Below, in pieces: positions 1 to 6,769 of a stretch of 11,227 nt of DNA; position 1 is the stretch's first letter, and every line of letters begins with the position of its first letter. The position numbers and the translations under genes were made by a program. The stretch is from Pseudomonadota bacterium (GTDB lineage Bacteria > Pseudomonadota > Alphaproteobacteria > Rhizobiales > Devosiaceae), in the NCBI GenBank assembly GCA_023393475.1, contig JAEWLC010000102.1, positions 1 to 11,227 of the forward strand. The letters are read 5' to 3'. The notes below the pieces were generated by a model. It was not told the origin of the DNA. It ran no database searches and worked only from the letters and a program-made list of their open reading frames with translations.

Positions 1-3
1 CTT

Positions 4-177
4 CATCTTCCACAGTCTCCACGCAAAATAATCCCTCCAATCCGTGTACTGCGTGGCCAAATCTACACGTGTAATCCGTGGCCCAATCATCAGCGCCAAA
101 GATTTTACAATGCCTTAATCTTCCCCTGTCACCAGGCAAAATAATCCGTGCAATCCGTGTAATCCGTGGCCCAATCT
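4..177. repeat. Degenerate direct repeat built on AATCCGTG units
   Basis: Positions 4-64 and 117-177 align without gaps over 61 bases with about 51 identities by hand count. A shorter third piece at 68-88 shares CGTGTAATCCGTGGCCCAATC-type sequence with the second copy. Within each copy the unit AATCCGTG recurs two or three times (for example 144, 152 and 161), so there is a small internal tandem period of about nine bases. No open frame of interest covers it. Similar GTGTAATCCGTGG-type intergenic repeats occur in Bacteroidota genomes, from memory and not checked. Function unknown. Confidence 0.7.
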
Positions 178-251
178 TCTATACTTATTATAATTCAGAT
201 TAATACACAAAATCATTTTGTGGTTTTCATTCGCGCCCTTACTTTTGCGCC

Positions 252-336
252 GGAGAGATGGCAGAGCGGTCGAATGCGGCGGTCTTGAAAACCGTTGACT
301 GTCACAGGTCCGGGGGTTCGAATCCCTCTCTCTCCG
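252..336 (+). tRNA. tRNA-Ser (anticodon TGA)
   Basis: The acceptor stem is GGAGAGA (252-258) paired with TCTCTCC (329-335), with discriminator G at 336. The anticodon loop CTTGAAA is closed by the GCGGT/ACCGT region and gives anticodon TGA, which reads UCN serine codons. A long variable arm follows the anticodon stem, as in serine tRNAs. The T arm is GGGGG-TTCGAAT-CCCTC. The terminal CCA is not encoded directly after the discriminator (CTCCA follows), so it would be added after transcription. The 3' end of this gene is repeated at 7240-7251, which suggests it served as an integration site. Confidence 0.97.
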
Positions 337-360
337 CTCCAATCAATATCAAAAGAAGTC

Positions 361-395
361 AAAAGCCCGCAAATCATTGGTTTACGGGCTTTTTT
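361..395 (+). terminator. Rho-independent terminator after tRNA-Ser
   Basis: AAAAGCCCG (361-369) pairs with CGGGCTTTT (385-393) around a 15-base loop, and the T run continues to 395. It lies 24 bases after the tRNA 3' end and would end its transcript. If the island model is right, this terminator came in with the island and the original one is now at about 7255-7286. Confidence 0.85.
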
Positions 396-437
396 GATTT
401 TACAACTTACCCAAGTTGCTCCTTTTCGCTCCAAAAA

Positions 438-485
438 CCAGTGAGTAATTCGTGAGTCAGCGACTCGCAAAAAAAGACTCACTGG
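438..485. repeat. Left nested dyad, candidate recombinase arm site
   Basis: The outer arms CCAGTGAGT (438-446) and ACTCACTGG (477-485) are perfect 9-base inverted repeats. Inside them lies a small hairpin, GAGTC (454-458) and GACTC (462-466), with a three-base loop. The stretch AGTGAGTAATTCGTGAGT (440-457) recurs at 7161-7178 with one mismatch, again in a nested dyad. The inner hairpin there is GAGTT/AACTC, a paired substitution that keeps the stem. Location just inside the tRNA suggests a tyrosine-recombinase arm site or another element end. Function is inferred. Confidence 0.6.
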
Positions 486-899
486 ATTTGATATAAGAAA
501 TAGAAAATCAATATGAACCTATTGTCAGGAAGTAACTCAAATCTGAAATAATCTGAATGTGTTTGCTGTGACTTTTTTTCTTTTAATATATATTTAGATG
601 AAAATGATTTGTAGTTGTCTATAACCGGTCCTGAGGGAGCAAAAGATTTTATCCGGGCTGAAATCGATTTATAGTGACCTTCATGATTCTGCCAGATAAT
701 TTACTTCTCGTCTTATGTGAAATAGCTATAATCAGGTTAGATATAGTTTTAGTAGTTTCTATTAGCTGAATACTTCATCTTCATTGAACAGCGTGCTACC
801 ATCCATCAGGAGGCAAATCCAATATCATTCTGAATTTTCAATCATGTAAGGTTTCTACTCTCTTATAACCGTAGTTGCTTCCGTTTGTAAAGATTTATA
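486..899. other. AT-rich non-coding stretch
   Basis: About 410 bases between the dyad and the end of the metallophosphoesterase gene. I find no open frame with protein-like sequence on either strand, no clear RNA gene and no convincing terminator for the leftward operon. If the tRNA is an integration site, this is where an integrase would be expected. None is visible, not even a recognisable fragment. Confidence 0.5.
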
Positions 900-1673
900 T
901 TAAAATCCTCTTCTGAGCATTTCTGCATATTCATTTGGTAAGGGGCTGCCTTCAACTGCACTAGCCGCTTTTTCGACATCATAGTCGAAACGAATAAACT
1001 CGGTCTGAATTGAATCTCTATCAGAAATACTGCTCCCTTCATTTATATGAAGCATTACATAACAACCTTTTGGATTATTGTCTTTCGGCTTTCCAATTGA
1101 GCCAATATTGATAGCGTGACGGTAGTGAGGGTTTTCTCCAGGTTCTTTATGCAAGATTCTGTGATAAGGTTTATGTGTATGTCCAAAGCACATAATATCT
1201 GCATCGGCGTCATGCATAATACGCATCAAGCTTTTCTCTTCCCTGTCTTCAAATAGATATTCATTGATCTTGCGTGGGCTACCATGAACCAATAGTAGAT
1301 TTAACCTGTCTTTATTCAATTGAAATTCTACCCGGATGTGTGATGGCAGGGTGCGTAGATACTTTCTTTCATCAGGCGTAACAAGAGAATTTGTATAAGA
1401 AATTGAAATCTTCCCCATATCTTTTTCGCTGTCAGTTTTATAAGCACAACCGCAATCATCACTCATTAATCCAATACCCTGATCGTAATTGCCGGCTATT
1501 GTGGGGATGCCTCTTTTTCTAATTTCATTAATTACTTCGTTAGGCCAAATATTGTATCCCACCAGATCGCCCAGGCAATAAACTGAATCAGGTTGCCGCG
1601 TGTCCAAGTCTGTGAAGAAGGCTTCTAAGGCTGGAAGGTTAGCGTGTATATCGGAGAATAATGCAATTTTCAT
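900..1673 (-). CDS. Calcineurin-like metallophosphoesterase (YfcE/PF12850 type)
   Basis: The 257-residue protein carries the full set of metal-binding motifs of this superfamily: DxH (Asp8, His10), GDLVGY (Asp36), GNYD (Asn62), HGS (His130) and GHTH (His165, His167). GNYD replaces the more usual GNHD/E, so the general-acid histidine is a tyrosine here. There is no signal peptide, so it should be cytoplasmic. It would hydrolyse a phosphoester with a two-metal centre; the substrate is unknown. It is the last gene of the leftward arsR operon, nine bases after acr3, so co-transcription is very likely. Metallophosphoesterases occur in some ars clusters (family knowledge), but no specific arsenic reaction can be assigned. 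A Cys-Gly-Cys at 74-76 is notable given the Cys-rich neighbours. Confidence 0.88.
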   Translation of the reverse strand: MKIALFSDIHANLPALEAFFTDLDTRQPDSVYCLGDLVGYNIWPNEVINEIRKRGIPTIAGNYDQGIGLMSDDCGCAYKTDSEKDMGKISISYTNSLVTPDERKYLRTLPSHIRVEFQLNKDRLNLLLVHGSPRKINEYLFEDREEKSLMRIMHDADADIMCFGHTHKPYHRILHKEPGENPHYRHAINIGSIGKPKDNNPKGCYVMLHINEGSSISDRDSIQTEFIRFDYDVEKAASAVEGSPLPNEYAEMLRRGF

Positions 1674-1682
1674 TGACTATAG

Positions 1683-2759
1683 TTATGCGATTAAAGTTTT
1701 TGAATAATATTTTTTACGGAGCCAGAAGGCGACGTTTACCAACGCAATTAAAGCAGGGACTTCTACAAGTGGGCCAATGACACCTGCAAAAGCCTGACCA
1801 CTGTTAATACCAAACACTCCGATGGCTACTGCAATAGCCAACTCAAAATTGTTGCCTGCTGCAGTGAATGCTATGGATGCATTAGTCGAATAATCTGCTC
1901 CCATTTTTTTGCCAATGAAAAAGCTGATCATAAACATGAAAGTAAAATAGATCACAAGGGGGACAGCAATTCTCACAACGTCAAAGGGTATTTGCACAAT
2001 CAGTTCACCTTTCAGACTAAACATTATAACTATGGTAAAAAGCAACGCAATGAGTGTAATAGGCGAAACAAATGGAATAAATTTTGTTTGATACCATTCC
2101 TCTCCTTTCAATTTCAATAAAAAGTACCTGGTTAAAAAGCCTGCAACAAAGGGCACACCTAGATATATTGCTACACTTTCTGCAATCTGGCCTATGGTTA
2201 TATCAACTACCGAACCTGTTACACCAAACAATGGAGGAAGAATAGTAATAAAAACATAGGCATATACGCTATATAACAGAACCTGGAATACACTATTGAG
2301 TGCGACCAATCCGGCGGCATATTCACGGCTACCGTCTGCCAGCTCGTTCCATACGATCACCATTGCAATGCAACGTGCCAGTCCGATTAAAATTAAGCCA
2401 ACCATATATTCCGGATATCCATGCAAAAAGGTTATTGCTAATATAAACATGAGTATCGGTCCAATGATCCAATTAAGCAGTAGAGAAACTCCCAATACTT
2501 TTGTGTTTTTGAATACCTCTTTTAGTTTGTCATATTTCACTTTGGTAAAGGGCGGATACATCATTAGGATTAAACCAATAGCGAGAGGAATATTGGTAGT
2601 GCCTGAAGAAAATGAATTAATGAACCTAGATGATGAAGGGAAAAAATACCCTATCGCAACTCCAGCGAGCATTGCTAAAAAAATCCAAAGCGTAAGAAAC
2701 CGGTCTAAAAAACCTAATTTCTTTCTTTCTAATACTGGAGCGCATTTGTTTGAACTCAT
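1683..2759 (-). CDS. acr3: Arsenite efflux permease Acr3
   Basis: The 358-residue protein is the usual length of Acr3 (bile acid/arsenite permease superfamily), with ten hydrophobic segments between about residues 20 and 347. It contains the diagnostic GLARCIAMVIVWNELADG (Cys130, in the fourth membrane segment) and AAGNNFELAIA (Glu305). The matching Cys and Glu are essential in characterised Acr3 proteins. It sits in the inner membrane and exports As(III), probably driven by the proton gradient. It lies 23 bases after the arsM remnant and nine before the metallophosphoesterase, in the arsR operon, so it should be induced when ArsR binds As(III). No Shine-Dalgarno sequence is seen before the start, as is normal in Bacteroidota. 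The call is very firm. Confidence 0.97.
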   Translation of the reverse strand: MSSNKCAPVLERKKLGFLDRFLTLWIFLAMLAGVAIGYFFPSSSRFINSFSSGTTNIPLAIGLILMMYPPFTKVKYDKLKEVFKNTKVLGVSLLLNWIIGPILMFILAITFLHGYPEYMVGLILIGLARCIAMVIVWNELADGSREYAAGLVALNSVFQVLLYSVYAYVFITILPPLFGVTGSVVDITIGQIAESVAIYLGVPFVAGFLTRYFLLKLKGEEWYQTKFIPFVSPITLIALLFTIVIMFSLKGELIVQIPFDVVRIAVPLVIYFTFMFMISFFIGKKMGADYSTNASIAFTAAGNNFELAIAVAIGVFGINSGQAFAGVIGPLVEVPALIALVNVAFWLRKKYYSKTLIA

Positions 2760-2782
2760 AAGATATCAAGGGTTTTAAATAA

Positions 2783-3196
2783 TTAACAGCAGCCACTTCC
2801 TGTTTTGAACTCAACGTTATGGTAACCTAATTTCTCAGCGTTTTGTCTGGCTTTTTCAATCATAGCCGGGGTGAAGTCAATACCGATCACCTTACCGGTT
2901 TCCCCCAATTCTGACCGTGCAATAAACGTATCATTACCTGCACCGCTTCCCAGGTCAAATACAACATCACCTTTTTTGATTTGTGAAAACTGTAAAGGTA
3001 AACCACAACCAAGACCTAGATCAGCATCTGGGTTATATGCCTCCAGGATGGAATAATCGTCAGTCATGATGTTGGCCGTTTCGATAGAACACTCTCCTGC
3101 ACCACAGCAGGAGGCGGCGTTAACACCTCTATTCTGCAAGGCAATTTCACTGTATTTCTGCCTTACGATCTCTTTTATTTCTTCTTGACTATTCAT
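2783..3196 (-). CDS. arsM: Truncated arsenite methyltransferase (ArsM N-terminal half)
   Basis: The 137-residue product matches the N-terminal half of ArsM, which normally runs to about 260-290 residues. The early Cys cluster NAASCCGAGECS (Cys30, 31, 36), GCGLPLQF (62-70) and SAM-binding motif I DLGSGAGND (81-89) are present, followed by VIGIDFTPAMIEKARQNA. The frame reaches NVEFKTG and then ends GSGCC-stop. The second half, with the two later As(III)-binding cysteines and the rest of the methyltransferase fold, is missing. Methylation is therefore unlikely; the product may bind As(III) or SAM, or be dead. The GSGCC tail resembles a native Cys tail, so an internal in-frame deletion joining N terminus to tail is one explanation (inference). 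It lies between arsR (52-base gap) and acr3 (23-base gap), in one operon. Confidence 0.85.
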   Translation of the reverse strand: MNSQEEIKEIVRQKYSEIALQNRGVNAASCCGAGECSIETANIMTDDYSILEAYNPDADLGLGCGLPLQFSQIKKGDVVFDLGSGAGNDTFIARSELGETGKVIGIDFTPAMIEKARQNAEKLGYHNVEFKTGSGCC

Positions 3197-3248
3197 GTCT
3201 GTCCTTTATTGGTTAATTGCAATATATCGATGGATTACTGCAAAAAAG

Positions 3249-3578
3249 TTAACAGCAGTTGTCTTTGTTATTATACGATACAAAGAAAGAGTCTATAGCG
3301 GTTTTATATTGCTTCCATGCTTTGGGATCGATGCAGTAACAAACGCTGGTACCTTCAATGGTACCCTGAATAAGTCCGGCATTTTTCAATTCCTTTAAAT
3401 GTTGGCTAATAGTTGCCTGGGCAAGGCCCAATTCTTCAACTAGTTCGCCGCATATACAAGCTTCCGCTTTGACCAGATGCTGAATTATAGCAATCCTGGC
3501 GGGATGAGCCAGAGCTTTCATCATCTGCGCCAATTTGTTCTGTTTGTCTGAAAATATTTCTGATTTAGTCAGTCCCAT
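3249..3578 (-). CDS. arsR: ArsR-family As(III)-responsive repressor
   Basis: The 109-residue length is standard for ArsR/SmtB repressors. A winged-helix fold is clear: ALAHPARIAIIQHL (22-35), the recognition helix LAQATISQHLKELKNAGLI (52-70), and a wing ending SVCYCIDP (78-85). Candidate As(III) ligands are Cys41 and Cys43 (ACICGELVEEL), Cys80 and Cys82, and the terminal pair Cys108-Cys109. The C-X-C in the DNA-binding region resembles the type 1 ArsR site, while C-terminal Cys pairs are known in other ArsR types, so the site cannot be fixed by eye. It heads the leftward operon and is divergent from the flavoprotein. A TAATCG-N8-CGATTA dyad abuts its start, so it should repress itself and perhaps the divergent operon. 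Confidence 0.95.
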   Translation of the reverse strand: MGLTKSEIFSDKQNKLAQMMKALAHPARIAIIQHLVKAEACICGELVEELGLAQATISQHLKELKNAGLIQGTIEGTSVCYCIDPKAWKQYKTAIDSFFVSYNNKDNCC

Positions 3579-3597
3579 AATCGCAAAATTACGATTA
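3578..3597. promoter_or_regulatory. Candidate ArsR operator
   Basis: TAATCG (3578-3583) and CGATTA (3592-3597) form a perfect six-base dyad separated by eight bases. The dyad touches the arsR start codon (3576-3578, complement). The ATCG...CGAT layout and spacing resemble operators of ArsR-family repressors. The spacer also contains TAATTTTG on the minus strand, matching the Bacteroidota -7 element, but no -33 element sits at the right distance. Confidence 0.6.
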
Positions 3598-3651
3598 AGT
3601 TGCTGTGCTTCATCTTTTTTTATAAAAGTCTTTGTAGGCCTGCATCATTTT

Positions 3652-3680
3652 CAAAGTTATCCGTCTATCCTGATATCAAA
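3652..3680 (-). promoter_or_regulatory. Candidate arsR-operon promoter (Bacteroidota type)
   Basis: On the minus strand TAACTTTG (3659 to 3652) matches the TAnnTTTG -7 consensus. TTTG (3680 to 3677) lies 17 bases upstream as a -33 element. A start near 3645 would leave a leader of about 65 bases and place the ArsR dyad downstream of the start, where a bound repressor would block elongation. Spacing is slightly short for the consensus. Confidence 0.5.
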
Positions 3681-3681
3681 T

Positions 3682-3691
3682 GTAATATTAC
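3682..3691. promoter_or_regulatory. Palindrome at the flavoprotein start
   Basis: GTAATATTAC is a perfect ten-base palindrome ending just before the ATG at 3693. The flanking ATTACGATGAAA resembles ATTACGATTAAG in the ArsR dyad (from 3589), so it could be a second, weaker ArsR half-site controlling the rightward operon. Evidence is sequence likeness only. Confidence 0.3.
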
Positions 3692-3692
3692 G

Positions 3693-5018
3693 ATGAAATA
3701 CAACTTTTCACTTCCAGTGGCTATCATAGGTGGCGGTCCTGTCGGTTTATCTGCAGCAGCCCACCTTGCCCTTAGAAAAATCCCTTTTATTCTTTTTGAA
3801 GCAGGTGAATCTGTTGCTGCGAATGTCAAATCATGGGAACATGTCAGAGTGTTTTCCCCGTGGCAATACAATATTGACAAGGCAGCAAGAGAATTGCTGG
3901 AGTCTGAAAATTGGGTAGCACCTGATGATAATGAACTGCCGACAGGAAGGCAATTAAATGCCCAGTACTTCATTCCGCTTGCAAATTTGCCGGTGATAAA
4001 ACCATTTATACACCTTAATAGCAAGGTTGTATCCATTGGCCGTAAAAATATGGACAAAATGAAAAGCTGGGGACGGGAAGAGCGGCCATTTATTATACAG
4101 GTTCATCATCAGAATAAGGGAGCCCGATTTTATGAAACCAGAGCTGTGATCGACGCATCTGGAACATGGAACAGCCCAAATCCGATTGGATCAGGCGGGT
4201 TGTTTGCGGTGGGCGAAATTGAGAATGGTGAAAGAATACTGTATGGAATTCCCGATGTGTTGGGTAAACTGAAAGATAGATACAAGAACAAATCGATAGC
4301 GGTTGTGGGCGGCGGTCATTCCGCAATCAATACTATTATCGAGCTTGATAAACTAAAAGATGAATACCCCGATACAACCATTCACTGGATTTTGAGGAAA
4401 AAAAATGTAAGAGATGTCTATGGGGGCCAGGAAAAAGATGCGCTGGAAGCAAGAGGCGCCTTGGGAATAAGGATTGAACAATTGGTAAACGATGATCGGG
4501 TAAATGTGTACACGCCTTTCCAGGTTCAGGAAATCAGAATGTATAATGATCAATTGGCCTTGATCGGATATCAGTCCGACAAACTGGAAGCGTTGGCCGG
4601 GATTGATGAAATTATCAGTAACGCAGGTTCGCGTCCTGACTTTTCTTTTCTCCGTGAAATAAGATTGAGCATTGATTCATCATTAGAAAGCTCTGCGGCA
4701 ATCGCTGAATTGATTGATCCAAATATTCATAGCTGTGGCACTGTAAGGGCACATGGTGAAAAAGATCTAAGACACGATGATGAGGGTTTCTACATCGTAG
4801 GCTCTAAAAGTTATGGCCGGGCCCCCACCTTTTTAATGGCTACAGGTTATGAGCAGGTGCGTTCAATAGTCGCTGCTATTGATGGAGATATGGAGGCTGC
4901 CCGGAAAGTGGAACTGGATTTACCAGAAACAGGTGTATGCAGCAGTGATGCCGGTACTGCTTGCTGTGGTACAGAAACAGCATCAGAAAAACAAACAGCG
5001 GCTGCATGTTGCGGATAA
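3693..5018 (+). CDS. FAD/NAD(P)-binding flavoprotein of ars cluster (ArsO-like)
   Basis: The 441-residue protein has two nucleotide folds. The first is GGGPVG at 13-18, with Glu36 closing the FAD fold. The second is GGGHSA at 206-211, for NAD(P). The C-terminal YGRAPTFLMATGYEQVRS is a typical FAD-contacting segment. The layout fits flavin monooxygenases and related NAD(P)-dependent flavoproteins, including ArsO-type proteins of ars clusters; the exact reaction is not known. The last 28 residues are unusual: Cys416, Cys424-Cys425 and Cys439-Cys440, a thiol tail outside the fold. I chose ATG 3693 over an in-frame ATG at 3600 because the FAD fold begins nine residues in and the extension is not protein-like. 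It is the first gene of the rightward operon and its last 13 bases overlap the MFS gene. Confidence 0.88.
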   Translation: MKYNFSLPVAIIGGGPVGLSAAAHLALRKIPFILFEAGESVAANVKSWEHVRVFSPWQYNIDKAARELLESENWVAPDDNELPTGRQLNAQYFIPLANLPVIKPFIHLNSKVVSIGRKNMDKMKSWGREERPFIIQVHHQNKGARFYETRAVIDASGTWNSPNPIGSGGLFAVGEIENGERILYGIPDVLGKLKDRYKNKSIAVVGGGHSAINTIIELDKLKDEYPDTTIHWILRKKNVRDVYGGQEKDALEARGALGIRIEQLVNDDRVNVYTPFQVQEIRMYNDQLALIGYQSDKLEALAGIDEIISNAGSRPDFSFLREIRLSIDSSLESSAAIAELIDPNIHSCGTVRAHGEKDLRHDDEGFYIVGSKSYGRAPTFLMATGYEQVRSIVAAIDGDMEAARKVELDLPETGVCSSDAGTACCGTETASEKQTAAACCG

Positions 5019-6145
5019 AAAAAACTCCACTATATGGTTTAAAGTATCCACTATATGCATCATTGACATTATCTTTTGCAAGTTTCGGGGATGCGTTCTT
5101 ATATCCGTTTCTACCTCAAAATGCGGAAGTAATGGATATACCGGTCGTTTGGATCGGGTTATTGCTGTCCATTAACCGGTTTATACGCATTGGATTTAAT
5201 CCAGTCGTTATTCGACTCTTTGCAATGTACGGCGTTCGGGCAGTAACCATTGTGGCGTCTGGGTTGGCTATTGCATCCACCATTGGCTATGGTCTTGGAT
5301 GGGGGTTATTTTCTTTGATCACTTTCAGAATTATTTGGGGGATGTCATTTGCAATATTGCGTCTCAGCACGCTCGCTTATGCATTCGACCAAGAGTATGT
5401 CGGGACAGCTTTAGGAATTAGTAGGAGTATCCAGGAAGCAGGACCTATGCTCGCACTGTGGTGGGGACCATTATTATTGAATTACTTTTCCGTCGCAAAC
5501 ACCTTTCTTATGCTGGGATTGATTTCAGGGCCATCAATTCTGTATGCGTTGGCGCTACCCAAGTTGAAGTATGCACATAAGATCAAGTACAAAATAAGAC
5601 TTTCTCTTCCTTCCTTATTAAATACTATGACGTTTGTTTCCTCATTCATAGTGGAAGGTGTATTGATAATTGTGGCTGGGGTGTTGTTGACCAGGAATAA
5701 TCCCTCCTTATCTTTGTTGGCCATTACATCAATGGCAGGAGCCTACCTGGCTTATCGTAGGTTCTGTTCAATTTTATTTGCGCCTTATGGGGGTGTCCTC
5801 GCAGATAAGGTTGGCTTTCAAAGAGTTTTTAACTATTCGATGCTATTGATTATTGTTGGTTTGATCTCAATTATTGTCGGGTGGACCGCTGTCGGTTTAA
5901 TCATCATCTTTTCTTTCAACAGTATCAACAGCGCAATGGCTCCGGGTGGGGCTTCACATACCGAAACAGATAAAATTAAGGCAGTGGCAGTAAATGCGAG
6001 TTGGAGGGATTTTGGGGCAGCTATCGGCGCTCTCACGGGGGGCCTGCTTTTATCAGGGAGGTTTCTTTTCGAGATTTTACTAACTGCTACCTTTGTGCTA
6101 TCCTTTTTGCTAACAATACGTTTTTGGCAAAAGAAAAAGATATAA
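5006..6145 (+). CDS. MFS transporter of ars cluster
   Basis: The 379-residue protein is highly hydrophobic, with about eleven or twelve membrane segments, and fits a major facilitator efflux protein. The inter-helix stretch DQEYVGTALGISRSIQEAGP lies near the middle of the first half, and the RRFCSILFAPYGGVLADKVG region matches the MFS loop with G-x-L-A-D-K after helix 7. It lies in the inner membrane. The start at 5006 overlaps the flavoprotein stop by 13 bases, which suggests translational coupling; an upstream ATG at 4961 would add 15 unlikely residues. Pairing with a flavoprotein suggests export of the compound that enzyme makes, comparable to ArsJ or ArsK, but I cannot assign it to either. 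The stop is one base before the sigma factor start. Confidence 0.88.
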   Translation: MLRIKKTPLYGLKYPLYASLTLSFASFGDAFLYPFLPQNAEVMDIPVVWIGLLLSINRFIRIGFNPVVIRLFAMYGVRAVTIVASGLAIASTIGYGLGWGLFSLITFRIIWGMSFAILRLSTLAYAFDQEYVGTALGISRSIQEAGPMLALWWGPLLLNYFSVANTFLMLGLISGPSILYALALPKLKYAHKIKYKIRLSLPSLLNTMTFVSSFIVEGVLIIVAGVLLTRNNPSLSLLAITSMAGAYLAYRRFCSILFAPYGGVLADKVGFQRVFNYSMLLIIVGLISIIVGWTAVGLIIIFSFNSINSAMAPGGASHTETDKIKAVAVNASWRDFGAAIGALTGGLLLSGRFLFEILLTATFVLSFLLTIRFWQKKKI

Positions 6146-6146
6146 A

Positions 6147-6716
6147 ATGGAACTTGCAGTAATCTATACTCAATTTCACGAGGTGTTGTTTGGCTTTATA
6201 AAAAGCAAAGTAAACAATCGTCAGGACGCAGAAGATATTCTACAAAATGTTTTTATAAAAGTTGCGATCAGCCTGGGAGATCTGAATCGAAAGGAAAAGT
6301 TGCAAAGCTGGATTTACGCCATTACCCGCAATGCAATTATTGACTACTATCGTGTCAACTCGAAAAACGAAAATGTCGAAATAGGGGATGACTATTCTGA
6401 GGATTTTACTGATGAGGAATACAATGATACAACCAAGGGGCTTGATTGCTGTCTTATCAATTTTGTAAAGCAATTGCCGGAGGAGTACCGCGATATAATC
6501 ATTGACGTAGATTTGAATGGGATAAAACAAAAGGACCTTGTAAACAAGTACAACTTAGCCTATCCCTCGATCCGTTCCAGGGTACAACGTGGACGGGAAA
6601 AATTGAAACAGATATTACTTGACTGTTGCAATATTCAATCGGATAGTAGGGGAAATATCTTGACCGTAGAATCAAGAGCAGCCTGTTCTTCCAATGGTAG
6701 TGATTGTAAAAAGTAA
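6147..6716 (+). CDS. sigZ: ECF-like sigma factor, SigZ type
   Basis: The 189-residue protein has sigma region 2 at about 7-70 (QDAEDILQNVFIKV, then KLQSWIYAITRNAIIDYYR). Region 4 lies at about 104-158 (LPEEYRDIIIDVDLNGIKQKDLVNKY, then SIRSRVQRGREKLK). LLDCCNIQSDSRGNIL after region 4 is characteristic of SigZ proteins, as I recall the family. Cys pairs at 101-102 and 160-161, plus Cys180 and Cys187 in a short tail, could bind As(III) or another metal. No anti-sigma gene is adjacent, so the cysteines may be the sensor themselves (inference). The start is one base after the MFS stop, so translation is probably coupled. The target promoters cannot be read from this window. Confidence 0.9.
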   Translation: MELAVIYTQFHEVLFGFIKSKVNNRQDAEDILQNVFIKVAISLGDLNRKEKLQSWIYAITRNAIIDYYRVNSKNENVEIGDDYSEDFTDEEYNDTTKGLDCCLINFVKQLPEEYRDIIIDVDLNGIKQKDLVNKYNLAYPSIRSRVQRGREKLKQILLDCCNIQSDSRGNILTVESRAACSSNGSDCKK

Positions 6717-6744
6717 ATGCATCATTCTTTCCGTTCCCCGTCTA

Positions 6745-6766
6745 TATAAGTGAAGCAAAACTTATA
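6745..6766. promoter_or_regulatory. Dyad before the small Cys-rich gene
   Basis: TATAAGT (6745-6751) and ACTTATA (6760-6766) form a perfect seven-base dyad with an eight-base spacer, ending three bases before the ATG at 6770. The spacing equals that of the ArsR dyad, but the half-site differs. It could be an operator, possibly for extra control of this gene, or a weak leader hairpin. Confidence 0.35.
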
Positions 6767-6769
6767 AAA

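Noticed and set aside
115..482. Open frames on both strands across the tRNA-Ser region
   Set aside because: They run through the tRNA gene, terminator and dyad, and their sequences have no protein-like character.
486..899. A decayed integrase next to the tRNA
   Set aside because: I looked for tyrosine-recombinase motifs on both strands and saw none; only short, stop-rich frames are present.
3584..3591. TAATTTTG (minus strand) in the ArsR dyad as the arsR promoter
   Set aside because: It would start transcription at or beyond the start codon and has no -33 element. The TAACTTTG at 3659-3652 is a better choice.
4093..4553. Leftward open frames opposite the flavoprotein gene
   Set aside because: They are shadows of a gene with clear nucleotide-binding folds and show no motifs of their own.
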